Positions 20,458 through 32,407 of a stretch of 64,000 bases of DNA are shown one piece after another (the stretch's first letter is position 1; every line of letters starts with the position of its first letter). The DNA is from Stereocaulon alpinum (taxonomy: Eukaryota > Ascomycota > Lecanoromycetes > Lecanorales > Stereocaulaceae), in NCBI GenBank assembly GCA_018257865.1, contig JAEUBA010000002.1:806001-870000 (forward strand). The letters are read 5' to 3'. The position numbers and the translations under genes were made by a program. The notes beneath the pieces were generated by a model, which saw nothing but the letters and a program-made list of their open reading frames with translations, was not told the origin of the DNA and made no database searches.

Positions 20458-21550
20458 ATGCCTCGAGAGGCAGAACCCTCGATCAATGAGAGGGCCTTCA
20501 TACTCCAAGCTCTCGAAGAAAACATTCGCTTAGACGGTCGTGCTCTTGATGCGTTTCGCGACATAGAGATCTTCTTCGGCGACGACTATGGCCTTGCAGA
20601 CGTACAATTGGGCAAAACGAGGTACCCACAATTATATGAGTTTATAGTTGCAACACCTTAGCTAAGATTGATTCATAGAGTCTTGACACGCATCTCGGCT
20701 AGCATAACAGCACCCTACCCCGACAGAAAGTTCGACGGAGTCTTCACCATCACAACAGAGCTCTCACCTCTCGCATCCCCCGCCTTCGAGGTCGGCCGGT
20801 AAGACCCCACCCACCTCTTCGCTATGGGTAAGACACCCTCTCCTCAGCTCCAACACCCCACCATTTACTGATTGCAGCGCTAACACCACCTCTCCTCCGC
20901 AGCCAATCAGATCTCGAAACCCACCTCTCCCGCATCCTAGAAACCGCTCTCCGCCGCTCGCAAGCCATATCAACAGAATCCCTATGCCTCGTAGCCGGGC
21001 AAAAAGTACGACCCCATCACTAGCAGAACTACAACCCCATACTAACACAAAAACCCAGGTCTGGTCCCTCCGCGCCGACATCCACGTCCTCTCCCACGCC
21101 GGCAACCTCATAACAGCCACCAGCCTCGCCACCCTAGCCGCCCTGCGGCACTACCGGATCCCGGAAACCAGCATAAAAGGCGGCGAACTAACAGTCTACA
21201 CCCCCCTCGAGCGCGACCCCATACCCCTAGCCCTCCTCCACCACCCCCTATGCATAGCCCTCAACTACTTCGAATCCGGCGAGAAAATGATAATCGATGC
21301 GACTCTCCAGGAACAACAATGTTCAGAAGGCGAGGTAGTAGTAGCAGCGAATCCGCAGGGCGAAGTATGTTTATTGCAGAAGGGAGGAGGAGGAGAAGTT
21401 GATGCGTTGGTGTTGTTGAGGGCTGTGGATGTGGCAGTGGAGAAAGTGAGGGAGTTGGGGAAGGAGCTTGATAGGGCTTTGGAAGCTGATGCGAAGAAGA
21501 GGGATAAGGGGGGTATTAGTGCCGAGTTGAGTGCTGAGAATGCGCGATGA
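20458..21550 (+). CDS. RRP45: Exosome subunit Rrp45 (EXOSC9)
   Basis: Four exons, 20458-20621, 20679-20798, 20903-21005 and 21059-21550, encode 292 aa. The spliced product reads MPREAEPSINERAFILQALE, NIRLDGRALDAFRDIEIFFG, DVQLGKTRVLTRISASI, PYPDRKFDGVFTITTELSPL, QAISTESLCLVAGQKVWSLR and later LERDPIPLALLHHPLCIALN, which is the Rrp45 order. It is an RNase PH-like ring subunit without catalytic activity in the nuclear and cytoplasmic RNA exosome. The C-terminus is a charged helix (VEKVRELGKELDRALEADAK). The coding strand is C-rich up to about 21300 and G-rich afterwards. Confidence 0.93.
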
Positions 21551-22254
21551 TGGAATATAGAAGATAGCTGCTACACGGCTCACTCAATGCTAGCAAAAGA
21601 ATGATCTCATGCGTTCATGATCATTGCTCCACTCATCTCTGTCTTGACAGCGCCGAAAGTAATCAACCCAAGTACCGACTCCACGGCACAAAGTGAAGCG
21701 AACGATGTCTGAACCAGGAAAGTCGAAAACAAATAGCTTCTATTCCCCAAAAGTGGACGAAACCACACATCATGACTTCCCGGAGCACATAATTGGTAGA
21801 TTCCCAGCTCAACAGTCAGCACAAAACCAACATATTCAACTCGCACAAACCAAGAACTTCACAAACACAGCACTCAAACCCGAAACAAGCGTCAAAAACG
21901 TCTACCAACAAGACCGCCTCACCGGAGGGATCTTATGCGAGCAATGCCAACTCTTATCACATAGAAAGAAACAGCAAGTAGCGCTCAAGAACACCCCAAA
22001 GATGTAGAATCGAAGAGTAACAGACCAGGAATAAAAGGATACCAAGCACGGCTGATATCTCTCTACATATAACAACGCTACTCTACCAAAACCATGCCGA
22101 CCTCTAACGAGCATCAGACTGCCTCCCAAGATCTAGATACATATACATATACATTGCACAAAGAGTTCGATTTCGCGATGACTCACTCCTCCAATGCGAA
22201 ACGCGAAAGTACGGTACAAGCACCCACTGTGAGCTCGAAAGACGATGCGTTCAA
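21551..22254. other. Convergent intergenic region, RRP45 to CLC
   Basis: Only 3'-flanking sequence of two convergent genes. The plus-strand ORF at 21693-22007 is polar and has no domain; I do not support it as a gene. Confidence 0.5.
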
Positions 22255-25068
22255 TCACGATGGATCCGTCATCCCCTGCTCCTCAAGCTCTTTGATATAT
22301 TTTACAAAAGCCTTCTTATGTACCAATCCCGCATACTGCCCATCGCGGAGTACGCATATATACCTTAACCCCAACTTGACGAAACACTGAAACACCAGGT
22401 CCATCGGCGAATGGATGTCCAGCGCCACCGGTGCCGGGTCAATATAGGGGGTGAAATCCGTAGGGTCATGTTCTTGCTCGTCATCATCATCCTCGATATT
22501 TTCGTGCCAAGGAACGTTTGTGGCCATCAAGCAAAGCGATTGGTCTTCGTCGTCTAGCTTATCAAGAGCGAACTCTAGATCTGGGGCTGGTATGAGACCC
22601 ACAAGCACGCCGTGGCGGATGACGGGAAGACCGCCGTCGATTTCGCCAGCGTTGTGTAGAAGATCTAACTTGCGGCGGAGAGCTTGGGCGGAGACGAGAG
22701 GGGAATTGGAAATATCGATGATACGGTGAGACCGAACTTTGGGAGTAATGCTGCTGAGGTCGGTGGTGAAAATTGGACGCAGCTTGTTATCGAGTAGTGG
22801 GTAGGAGTTCATGTCTGTAAGTAGGTCGTAGATGCTTAGAGGTTCGATGGCGTCTGCCGTCCATTTGGCTACTAGTACTGACAGAGAGAAGGGGAGGACG
22901 TGGTCCAAGCTGCCGGTAAGCTCGAAAAGGATGACAGCGAGGGTCACTGACAGCCTGGTCACACCGCACATTGTAGCTCCTGCGGCAACTAGAGCGTAAA
23001 CTCCTGGAGTGACACAGCTTTCCAGCCCTCCGCCTTTGGGGCAGCTGCTGAATATCGCGTAATCCGGATGCATGTAAACCAGATATTGAACAAGATGGCC
23101 AACGATCCGTCCCATCAAGCCCCCAACTACCATAGACGGAACGTATATCCCTGCAGGCACCTTGATACCAAAAGTGATAGTGGTGAGAATGCTTTTGACG
23201 ACAAAGGCAATGCAGAGGTAGCGAATAACTGCGAGAATCTCGGCTCCCCCTTGCGGACAAAGACCGGACACATTGTCCTCGCATGGGCTGGCCAACTCGA
23301 ATAGAAGCTCAGTAACCGCGAGCTTGGTGTAGCGATTCCAAAAACTGGCTAGCCCTGTAATAAGTGCCACCAGTGTAACCTCAAGGACAGGCCACCTCTT
23401 AATCGCAGGAATACGTCGGAAAGTACGTGCCCATATTCGGGACGCTTTGATGAACATCGCACCAAGTGCGCCTCCCATTACGCCGAGGAGGATGAATGCA
23501 ACCATTTCAAATGACTTCCAGTCTGATATATAGCGAACCTCAAAGATGACAATCTTTCCGGTGCCATAAGGGTCAAGAAATTTGAGCGACAACGCGGCTG
23601 CTATGCAGCAGAAGAATGTTCTGAAAAGTGTCTTCGGTGGGAAATAGTAGCTGACCTCCTCCAGACTGAACAGCACCCCTCCAATAGGGGCGCCGAATGC
23701 AACACCGACTCCGCTAGCAGCACTAGCGCTAAGGACCTCTCGTCGCTTCCCATCATTGTGGTTGTACTTCGAGAACAATCTACAAGCGACATTCCCTACG
23801 CAGGTGGCAATATGCACATAGGGACCCTCTTTACCAAGACTGAGTCCGGAGGCGACGCTAAGGATGAGTGCCAGTGTCTTGACAACAAGGGTTCGAACAC
23901 CCAGGTAGCCGTGCACCACGAAGCCACTGAGGATGACTTTGACTTCGGCCACGCCACTGCCTGCGGCTGGGTAGTATACCATGGTCGACGATTTTGGCTC
24001 GCTGCCTGTTGGATCTGTCGGACTCATGCCGCCCTTGTCATCATGTTCACTCCGTTGCTTGCATTTATGAGCAGCCAAATTTTCGTCCAGCGTGGATAGT
24101 GAAAACGACGAAGGTACTTCGGTCTTTGTGAGCAAAGTAAGGGAGCAAGCTAACACAGCGAATGAGACCATAAAGAAAAGGTAAAAGGCGAAGTCGACCC
24201 ACTTCTCCTCAATACCAGTGAGGTTCAGACGCTGTCCCCAGGTTACCCAGGAGGGACAGTGCTCCTGCCCATGACAACATTTTCGTTTGCTGAAGTACCA
24301 CCCTTCTTTGCAATGACCCTCTTTGATATCAAAGATTGACGTTTCCGTAACATTGACAAAGTAGGCAATGCAGGCTGTAATGCATCCGATAAGAGCCACG
24401 AGTATCCAGCCTTGAGCGCCGTCGAACCAAGCGTATATGCGACCTCGGAGGTCCTTCCGTGATCTTAGATCGCGGACTCGAAAAGCGTCGGCAATACTGT
24501 CGTGGACCCAATCCGTAGATGTAAATTGATCATACCAAACCCGCTCGTCTATGAATATAGAGACCTTGGACTCATCCATCCCGTTTGAGGTGAACCTCCT
24601 TCCCGAGCCGAGTGCAGTTACTAGACGAAGGCCCCATGAGCTCGCCCTGCTGTGATTCTTGGGTATTCGAAGGCTGCCTTGACTTGTAGTTCGAGAGAAG
24701 CGAGGTTTCGAAGTGTTGGGTTCCGTATAGCTTCTGTTCGGACCAACGCCAAATCCCAGGAGGCTAGAACGTTCGTCAGAAGCTGAGTGTAGCCGAGAGG
24801 GAATCCGACTTCGGAGGTCAACGTCCGAGGCTCTTGCCGAGTGGAGCCGGCGAGCTGCAGTCGGAGAAGGTAATAAGAAACTCGCTTGTTGAGAAACGAT
24901 GTTGTCGTCTTCTTCTCTGTCATCGCCGTCATCTTCTGTTCTTCCCGAAGTGATGTGCGAGGAGGCAGATCGAGGCATGCTGCTTAGAGGAGGGGGAATG
25001 CGGAGCGGAGCGAAGCTCAGACGAAGATTTCTATTATTTCGTTTGTCAGCCATGTCAGGTTGAGTCAT
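22255..25068 (-). CDS. GEF1: CLC-family chloride/proton exchanger with CBS domains
   Basis: Single exon, 937 aa; a second possible start (MADKRNN) is five codons in. The first 190 residues are cytosolic and polar. Membrane motifs: GSGVAEVKVILSGF (370-383, usually GSGIPE), GKEGPYVHIA (412-421, gating Glu414), GAPIGGVLFSLEEVSYYFPP (459-478) with Glu471 at the proton-glutamate position, and KVPAGIYVPSMVVGGLMGR. Both glutamates are kept, so an exchanger is expected rather than a channel, as in yeast Gef1 and animal ClC-3/4/5 of endosomes and Golgi. Two CBS domains follow (SAQALRRKLDLLHNAGEIDG; MDLVFQCFVKLGLRYICVLR). The tail is acidic. Confidence 0.95.
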   Translation of the reverse strand: MTQPDMADKRNNRNLRLSFAPLRIPPPLSSMPRSASSHITSGRTEDDGDDREEDDNIVSQQASFLLPSPTAARRLHSARASDVDLRSRIPSRLHSASDERSSLLGFGVGPNRSYTEPNTSKPRFSRTTSQGSLRIPKNHSRASSWGLRLVTALGSGRRFTSNGMDESKVSIFIDERVWYDQFTSTDWVHDSIADAFRVRDLRSRKDLRGRIYAWFDGAQGWILVALIGCITACIAYFVNVTETSIFDIKEGHCKEGWYFSKRKCCHGQEHCPSWVTWGQRLNLTGIEEKWVDFAFYLFFMVSFAVLACSLTLLTKTEVPSSFSLSTLDENLAAHKCKQRSEHDDKGGMSPTDPTGSEPKSSTMVYYPAAGSGVAEVKVILSGFVVHGYLGVRTLVVKTLALILSVASGLSLGKEGPYVHIATCVGNVACRLFSKYNHNDGKRREVLSASAASGVGVAFGAPIGGVLFSLEEVSYYFPPKTLFRTFFCCIAAALSLKFLDPYGTGKIVIFEVRYISDWKSFEMVAFILLGVMGGALGAMFIKASRIWARTFRRIPAIKRWPVLEVTLVALITGLASFWNRYTKLAVTELLFELASPCEDNVSGLCPQGGAEILAVIRYLCIAFVVKSILTTITFGIKVPAGIYVPSMVVGGLMGRIVGHLVQYLVYMHPDYAIFSSCPKGGGLESCVTPGVYALVAAGATMCGVTRLSVTLAVILFELTGSLDHVLPFSLSVLVAKWTADAIEPLSIYDLLTDMNSYPLLDNKLRPIFTTDLSSITPKVRSHRIIDISNSPLVSAQALRRKLDLLHNAGEIDGGLPVIRHGVLVGLIPAPDLEFALDKLDDEDQSLCLMATNVPWHENIEDDDDEQEHDPTDFTPYIDPAPVALDIHSPMDLVFQCFVKLGLRYICVLRDGQYAGLVHKKAFVKYIKELEEQGMTDPS

Positions 25069-26299
25069 TGTGCAGCCTAGAGTAAGAGAGAGTGCGGGTA
25101 CATGAGGCTTGCGTCAGCAGGAAAAGCAAGCACGAGTCACAGGCAGGAGCATCTGATATCCTAATATCCATATCCGGAAACGGGACACCTTTTCAGCAAC
25201 GGAAGGAAGCTGAGGCAAAGGGGCAAAATGCAGGTCCTGAAAACATTGCGGGAATCCTTCGAAAGCGTTTCACCGTACAGCCGTAACAAAGGAACAATAA
25301 GGTGGAAGGCATAGTAGGAATGCGTTGGCTTAGCGACATATCTAAAGCTGTTCAGGTTTCATAACCACCCCGCACGAGCCACACTATAACTCGTACCACG
25401 GCTCACAAATCAAGCAAGTATGGATCCAAGAGACGGTTGTGCGCGACCAAAACGTATCATCTGCCACGAGTGTGGGGAAGAAGATGTCACGTTGCTGATG
25501 GACTTTGAAGCTATTTAGTAATTTCAAGACTCTTGCGAAAGCTTGGCATGTTTTTTCTTGTCGCACCCCCTACCACAGCAAACTTGATAAACATCAGGAT
25601 ATCAATAGAACTATGTTCTTCGAATTTGAAGCCTTAAAACGTCCTAAATACGAATACAGTAGTACTGCAATGCTTCCTACTACTCAGTCCAGATTTTAAT
25701 CATCTCGGTCACTTTAGTTAGTCTCCCCGACCTCTCCCGGTTGGCCTTGCACCATCGAGACAATCACCCGTTGCTACGGTAGGTAAGCGCTTGACGTCCG
25801 CCAATCACATGTCGAATGTCTGTCGAGGTCTGAGGCATAGTGTGGGGTTGCCGCGAGAGACTTCGAGGCCTCACAAAGCATACCTATGTATACGAAACTT
25901 TGCGGAGGAGAAGGCACCAGCTGCCGGAGATCGCCACTCAGATCATGTCTTGACGATGCTTGCCAAGGTGATCAAATACGTCAAACCACTAATCGTCTTT
26001 GGTCTGCAGAGCATTCAGATTGGTCAAAATTCCGCTGACTTGAAATGAGCGTTCTCAGCATATGACGTTCTAAAGCGTCAGCGAATTGTAGTGGCGACAA
26101 AGATTTGATACGTTTCGAAAGCAAGAGCAATTGCGCATATGGTGTAAGACATGGAGAAGTTTGAAAGGTGTTTCATGGGAATTCGGCTCCCGCCTTGTCG
26201 GTGCTGTGACGTAACATATGACCGTCACTTGGTGTATGCTACGGAAAGTGAGCTGTAACTACACGTCTCAATAGTTGAGCCTGTATAAACGCAGCTATC
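25069..26299. other. Divergent region between CLC and SnoaL-like genes
   Basis: 1.2 kb without a supported gene. A TATAAA at 26284-26289 is only 10-15 bases before the ATG of the next gene, so it is more likely leader sequence than a working TATA box. Confidence 0.45.
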
Positions 26300-26847
26300 A
26301 TGTCCAACGAACAACCCCCAATCAAGGTTTCTACGGCTCAGACTGATGAAGAAAAGGTACACTCTTGCTCCTCGTTTTCTGGAGGCCACCTATTCTAACA
26401 AAGAATGCCAAGAGCAACATCGCTGTCGTCCTAGACTACATGTCCACTGCCTACTCTCCAAAGAATAACAAGGGCCGCTCCTCAGTCTCTCACCTCTGCA
26501 CATCCGACTCTACCTTCACCGCACCCACAACCTTTCCTACCTGCCATACGCCCCTCGATTATGCTGATTCTCATGCACACGTCATGTCTGCCATTGCCGA
26601 CCTGCACATCACTTCATATGACATCGTCTTCGCGAAGGATAGGCACGTCCTACTGAGATATAGTGCTGAGGGTAGCCACTGCGGGGAACCTCATAATGGA
26701 ATAGAACCGAGTGGACGGAAGGCCAAGTGGACAGCTGCTGCAATATTTGAAGTCAAAGATGGAAAGATCCACAATTTTACAAAGGAGTGGGATAAATTGA
26801 ACATGTGGAAGCAGTTGGGTTGGATGAACGGAAACGAATATGTATGA
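26300..26847 (+). CDS. SnoaL-like / NTF2-fold small protein
   Basis: Two exons, 26300-26356 and 26404-26847, with a 47-nt intron, encode 166 aa. The protein starts MSNEQPPIKVSTAQTDEEKN. The single domain has the alternating pattern of the SnoaL-like/ester cyclase group: NIAVVLDYMSTAYSP, a loop with histidines, SAIADLHITSYDIVFAKDRH, VLLRYSAEGSHCGEP, AAIFEVKDGKIHNFTKEWDK and LNMWKQLGW. Members range from polyketide cyclases to proteins with no known activity, and no biosynthetic genes lie beside it, so no substrate can be named. Confidence 0.8.
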
Positions 26848-27678
26848 AATATATTTTATGAGAGGACTTTTTGAAGAGAATTGTGACGTGGGGTTGATCG
26901 GGGCTAACTGAACACTCAAAAGCTCCGCCAATGGGATACCCCATATTTTCCTCAAAATGTTTTTGCATTCTTTACCCTCATGATGTACATGTGCCTCCGA
27001 TTTGATCTTCGTCATATTGCATACTCCATGGACGTCTTTCTTAGCATTCACCGATTCAACTGTTGTTCATGCACTCACACCTGCAACAGTAATGCCTTCA
27101 ACTCCGCGCTCCTACGCATCAGATACTTCCACTGTGGCTCGGACCTTCAGTCCATCAAGTCCATCATAAAGTGAGACTAACGCTAGTTCATCGAGCGCTA
27201 TGGCCCTGGTTGCAGTTGAGTAGTATAGACGTGTCTGACTGAAGGTCTAATGAAAGCTAAGAGTCCCAGTCCTTGGGTGTGATTTAAGTATTGACGCTAA
27301 AGTGCTCTAAACCTTCTCTACGGCGTCGATGAGGGGTGCATATCTAGGTATACAGCGAATTTGGGGAAGTTGTTGAGTTCCAAACGAATGAGAACATCGA
27401 CCGAGGGAGTTCACTCGTCAAAGGCTGGGATATGAATGCCTTTCCCGCCGTTGCACGTAGATTTAATGAGTCCCTGCATGATCAGCCCATCGAAGGGGGA
27501 AGTTATGGACGAATCATATTGAAGAGAACTATTGGCCGAATAATTCCATCGAATATCTCTTCGGGTTGTCAAAGCTTTGCTAGCTATAACAATCAACGTA
27601 TATATTCACCCGTCGTTTCCAGATCCTTCTGTCTTGAAAAACTCAACAGCTAAATGATAATCAGAAATAGCAAACATA
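26848..27678. other. Intergenic, nothing supported
   Basis: Short ORFs only; I see no repeat or RNA gene. Confidence 0.45.
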
Positions 27679-28068
27679 ATGAAGTCTATCACCAGCTTCC
27701 TCGCGCTTAGCGCCATCACCACCACATCACTCTCAGTAGCTCTACCCGAGCCAAAAATGCGCATCACCATTAATATGACTGCCACAGATGCCTCCACCGA
27801 TACCGCAAATCAACCTTTCAGCATAGATACGATTCAAAACGGCGTCAACAACGTTCTCACAAAGCAGACTAGTGCAACATCCAGCCAAATTGTTTTTAAC
27901 CCCAAAACCTCTGACGACGACGACGACGAGCGGTCGCTCCCGGGATCGTTCACCATCAGCATCGATGCCAAGTTTCCCCTCCTTGTCAACACAACAGGCG
28001 GCGATAACTACCGTTCAAGACCAGACTCCTCGACACTGGGAGTTCAGACGCTACGGTGCTTACGTTGA
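27679..28068 (+). CDS. Candidate small secreted protein, 3' end doubtful
   Basis: The 129-aa frame starts with a plausible signal peptide, MKSITSFLALSAITTTSLSV-A, followed by a polar region with an aspartate run (TSDDDDDERS) and no cysteine before the last residues. The 3' end is suspicious. Another frame just downstream reads DATVLTLSNGMLRNSDR, a pattern I associate with the strand-rich part of fungal secreted proteins, and later DLVVGPTYGAVEFRAQ, but no intron that I can see joins them without a stop. Either an intron is missed or the gene is decaying by frameshift. No function is assigned. Confidence 0.35.
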   Translation: MKSITSFLALSAITTTSLSVALPEPKMRITINMTATDASTDTANQPFSIDTIQNGVNNVLTKQTSATSSQIVFNPKTSDDDDDERSLPGSFTISIDAKFPLLVNTTGGDNYRSRPDSSTLGVQTLRCLR

Positions 28069-29524
28069 GCAACGGTATGTTGAGGAATAGCGATCGGTGA
28101 GTGGCCGCCTGGCCTTATCCAACCGATCGCTCGCTTCATCCTAAGAGATTGGTATTCCGTGACCTAGTCGTGGGGCCTACTTACGGTGCTGTGGAGTTTC
28201 GGGCCCAGAAAATGACTGATGGTTGCTCGCTTGTGTTTGTCGGGGACTGTCAGTGGTCGTGTTGCTCTCCATGATTTGCGTTTTGACTGATACCGTCGAT
28301 GGAATATATCCCATTACTGCGCTTCCCGGGTCTACGCCAGGAGCCGAGCTTATGATCCCGCTGTACTCTGGTGAGTCGACAGGACCCTGTTTATGGCTGC
28401 TGATACCATGCAATTCTACTAGCGATTAGGTTTTCCAGCTGTCGGTCTCAAGGTCATCGATGCATGACTCGTCAGGGCTCCGAGGTATCGCTGGCAACAA
28501 AGTCAAACGATGCATAGCTTTCGTTAGTGCTTTCGCTTTGACGATGTGTCTTGTGTTCTTTACGAGAGGGTGGGAGAGCGCGATTGTGGTACTGTTAGAT
28601 TCTTAATCATTACCAATTGAAGATATCTGTATTGGAAGCCTTGCCAAAGAGACCATCTGTAGAGCTTGAATGTCTCCTGATTTCTAGCGATAGAGCTTCA
28701 AGCCTATATCGAGATCGTGGACCCGAGCCGGGAAAGAGACCTAGGCATGTCAAGGACAAGAAGAAGTTCACCCTACCCTGGAAGGGTTTTAGAACGAGGC
28801 CCTGGCGCCGCCCTACAGTATAAGCACCTAATGAGATGATACTCACACTTTAAAGGCTGACTCAGGGGGGCTGGCCTAGGGTGTCCCCCGGCCGAAAACA
28901 TGAAATTTATCTTGCCCTTAACGTGCAAGGAAGCGAGGTCCTTGGTCGCTTGATGTATGCAGTATCTATCTAACAGTAAAACCATGGAGAAGAAGGTACT
29001 GCTAGCGAAAAAAGACTGCCTTGTTTTCTCTGGGCACCATTTAATGATCAATATACTGATGGGAGCAGTTCGAGCATTGACGATAAGGATAGATGCCCTA
29101 TGTCTAGATGAAGGAAGGGAAACGAGAGAAGCTAGGAGCGCATGGCACGTACATGGATAACAGGACGCATGCTTCCACTTGAGCGAAGGCAGTTCTTGTA
29201 GAGTCACAAAGCAGATCCAAGAGCCTTCAATCATGCTGGGGGAAACAATGGAGACTTGCTGCTTGGTGGAGAGCTAATGGTCTTATACGTCGAAGGAAGA
29301 CGGTGTTTTTGCACCTGGTGGCTTAAAGCGAAGTTAGCATTCAGCCCTATCAAAAGTCGAGACCCTTGAAGCTGAGAAGCTCCACCATCTCGCCGCGTCA
29401 TCGCTGTCAGCACCTGCCTTCGGGAGATGAATGGCGTGGACTGAGGGTCTACTGCCTAAAGCGAACTCCGAAATCCCAAGATGCGATAACATCTTAGAAG
29501 TCTGCTGTAAAGAGCCGTTTGAAC
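28069..29524. other. Intergenic region upstream of AKR1
   Basis: It may contain more of the damaged secreted-protein frame (to about 28260). The remainder shows no domain, repeat or RNA gene. Confidence 0.4.
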
Positions 29525-31971
29525 ATGGGTCCAGCAGCCGCTGAGACGAGTCGTGGAGGTGAGCCCTTTTTACCAAGTGGAAAAGCTGGTGCGGCACCCC
29601 CAACGGTGACCAGAAATGGGACTATGGAACTGCGAAATGTGGACGGGTCTGCCGCAGAGAAAAAGTTGCCTCTACACGAGGATGTCATGCAGCTGGCGAG
29701 ATTGGGAGAAATTGGGCCCATACAGAAGCTGTTCGAGGAGGGTAAATACGACGCCAAGTACAAGGATGAAGAGAGCATTACACCACTGCATGTATGTGGA
29801 GCATTGCGTCAGTTAAAACGGAGTATTGCTGACGAGACCCCATAGTGGGCAGCAATCAACAACCATTACGCGCTATGTAAATACCTGATTGAAGCAGGGG
29901 CAGATGTCAACGCAAAGGGCGGCGAGTCTGTTGCTACACCTGCCATGTGGGCAGCCCAAAGGTGTCATCTCTATGTTGTCCACCTCTTGCTGGAAATGGG
30001 AGCCGATCCTCTCCTCACGGATGGCCAAGGCTACAACATCCTTCATCTCGCTACCTTCGACGGCAACGTCTTCCTCCTACTCATCCTGCTCCACCAAAAC
30101 ATTCCCGTCGATGGACCAGACCCTTCAGGACACACATGCTTGATGTGGGCTGCATACAAAGGCTACCCCGCTTGCGTGGACCTCTTCCTGGAGTGGGGAG
30201 CCAGCGTCAACGGTGCGGACGAGAATGGCTTCACAGCCCTTCATTGGGCTTTGGTTAAAGGGAATGCGGCGTGCATACAAAAGCTGATCGCGCATGGCTC
30301 CGACCGCTTTGTGGAGACCAACGACGGCAAATCACCAGCCATAGTTGCACAGGAAATGAATTCGAAAGGCGCATATCACCGAGCCCTCAAGGAACTTAGT
30401 TTCAACACGGACGGCACGGTCAAACCATTACCTCTGCCATATACCTCATTCATCAAGACACGCCCTTTTCTCAATAGGTTTTTCTTCCTTTTTCCGTTCG
30501 TCCTCTTGTTCATAGCCTTTTCGCTCTTAAGCCGCCTGCCTATTTTCGCGGCTGTACCAATTACGATCTTCCTTACGTATTCATTACAGTGGGCTGCTCA
30601 GCAAGTGCTGCTATGGGCGCCTATTGATATGCAGCACTTACACAAAACTGTAAGTCTTTCGCCAATCTGCACAACTTTCACGGTGGCTATTAACGACATT
30701 AGCCATACCTAGCGGGCGTTTTTGCGGCTACCTTATTCTGGGTTGGTGTACGATGGCTTACGACCATCCTTATGAGTAGGCCGTTGGCATTCCTACTTCT
30801 CCTTTCCTCTCACTAACAGAGCCTAGGTACACTTTACTCTCATCCCATTCTAAACCTGCTTTTTGCCGTTTGCTACGGCCTCTGTGCCTACTTCTATACC
30901 ATCAGCATGATCGAAGATCCTGGCTATATACCAAAATTAGGTAGTCGGACTCAGCAAAAGGCGGTCATTCACGAATTATTAAGCTTGTGGAAATTCGACG
31001 ATCAGAATTTCTGTGTTTCTTGCATGGTCAGGAGGCCATTACGCAGCAAGCATTGTAGGCGATGTACACGCTGCGTGGCAAAACATGATCAGTCAGTCCC
31101 CCCAAAGGCGCGCTTGGCTGATATGCTGACGTTCCAAGTCATTGTCCTTGGATCCATAATTGCGTAGGCGCAAACAACATTCGACATTTTGCTATGTATG
31201 TGATCGCCCTAGATTTCGGGATGTTGTTCTTCCTTGCTGTTGTCACGTACTGTAAGCTTGCTCAATGAGTCGGATTATTTGTCGGTAACTGATCTATAAA
31301 AAGATATCCAAGATCTTCAGGCGCCTGCCGATCCTCACTGCAATGTGCTCTCCGAAGACATCTGCACATACGTCCTGCGAGATCCTTTCACCATAGTCGT
31401 GGCTTTGTGGACATGTCTCCAGCTAGTATGGGTCACTATACTTATGACCGTACAACTAGTCCAGATCTCAAGAGCACTGACCACGTATGAATCTATGCGA
31501 GGCCATATGCTTCAGAGCACACAAGCGGCGGCAGCTATCACTTCGGCCTTAACAGCAGGGTCCACAAGTATGGACGGTGCACAATTAGACAACGCTGGCA
31601 TGGGACCGGGTCTAGCTACCTCTGGGGGCCACCACCAACGTGCCAAGAAAGAAGGATGTTTTGCGCAATGGAAAAAGCTTCTGGGACTTGACACTTTCGT
31701 GGCTACGGTTGCTGGAGGCTATGAAGGCGGTAGCCGGTCGAGGAGGCGTGGTAATCCGTTTTCAAGAGGTCTCATCACAAATTGCAAGGACTTCTGGTGC
31801 GATCCAGCACCTGTCTTCAGAAGACGAGAGAATGGAGCGGCAATGATTGATGGAGAAATCGTAAATTACACGCGAATGTATGAGACACCGCCAAGGATGA
31901 AGCTTCGTAGGCCACGTCAGGATGGGGATGGTGGCATGTATCATAACGTAGGGGACGAAGAAACTGTTTGA
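29525..31971 (+). CDS. AKR1: Ankyrin-repeat DHHC palmitoyltransferase Akr1
   Basis: Six exons, 29525-29791, 29846-30649, 30703-30775, 30827-31091, 31139-31251 and 31304-31971, encode 729 aa. An in-frame TAG upstream fixes the start. Residues about 60-290 are ankyrin repeats (ITPLHWAAINNHYALCKYLI, GHTCLMWAAYKGYPACVDLF, GFTALHWALVKGNAACIQKL). Membrane segments follow (FLNRFFFLFPFVLLFIAF; YLAGVFAATLFWVGVRWL). The cysteine-rich domain reads FCVSCMVRRPLRSKHCRRCT and RCVAKHDHHCPWIHNCVGAN, with DHHC at 469-472; the intron at 31092-31138 splits the second His codon. The TTxE-type motif is TTYESMRGH. The enzyme S-palmitoylates proteins in the Golgi/endosomal system. Yeast Akr1 has DHYC, so this one is the canonical form. 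Confidence 0.94.
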
Positions 31972-32407
31972 CCGTTCTAGCATGTTGGAGAATACTAGAG
32001 AATTGCTATAACATTGTGGACAAGCTCTAGAGTAGCCCCAGACAAATCTCACTTTACATCGACTCAGTGATGTGTTTTGCCAATTCACCGTTTACCTTAG
32101 CCAACCAATGTCAGGCTTGGCATTCGAGGCTTGAACTCGCACACTAATATAGAATGTAAAACGTTCATCAACAACCTAAAGCCACCAGAAAACCAGTTTG
32201 AGTTCGGCTAATGAACCTACTATACCTTCATTGCGGTAGCGAGAGACCAAGTGAACACTATCAATTGCGTGGAGCGGAGGCATCACTATGTATCAGGATG
32301 ATTTCGGACGAACCTCTCCCCAACCCCTCCAAACTTGTCAACAACGGAATTGATGTCAAGCACAGTCTCATGACCGCATCCTTTCTGGCGTTCATATGAT
32401 CTAAGGC
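31972..32407. other. AKR1 to TTI1 intergenic region
   Basis: 436 bp, both genes on the plus strand. Only UTR and promoter-type sequence is seen. Confidence 0.5.
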
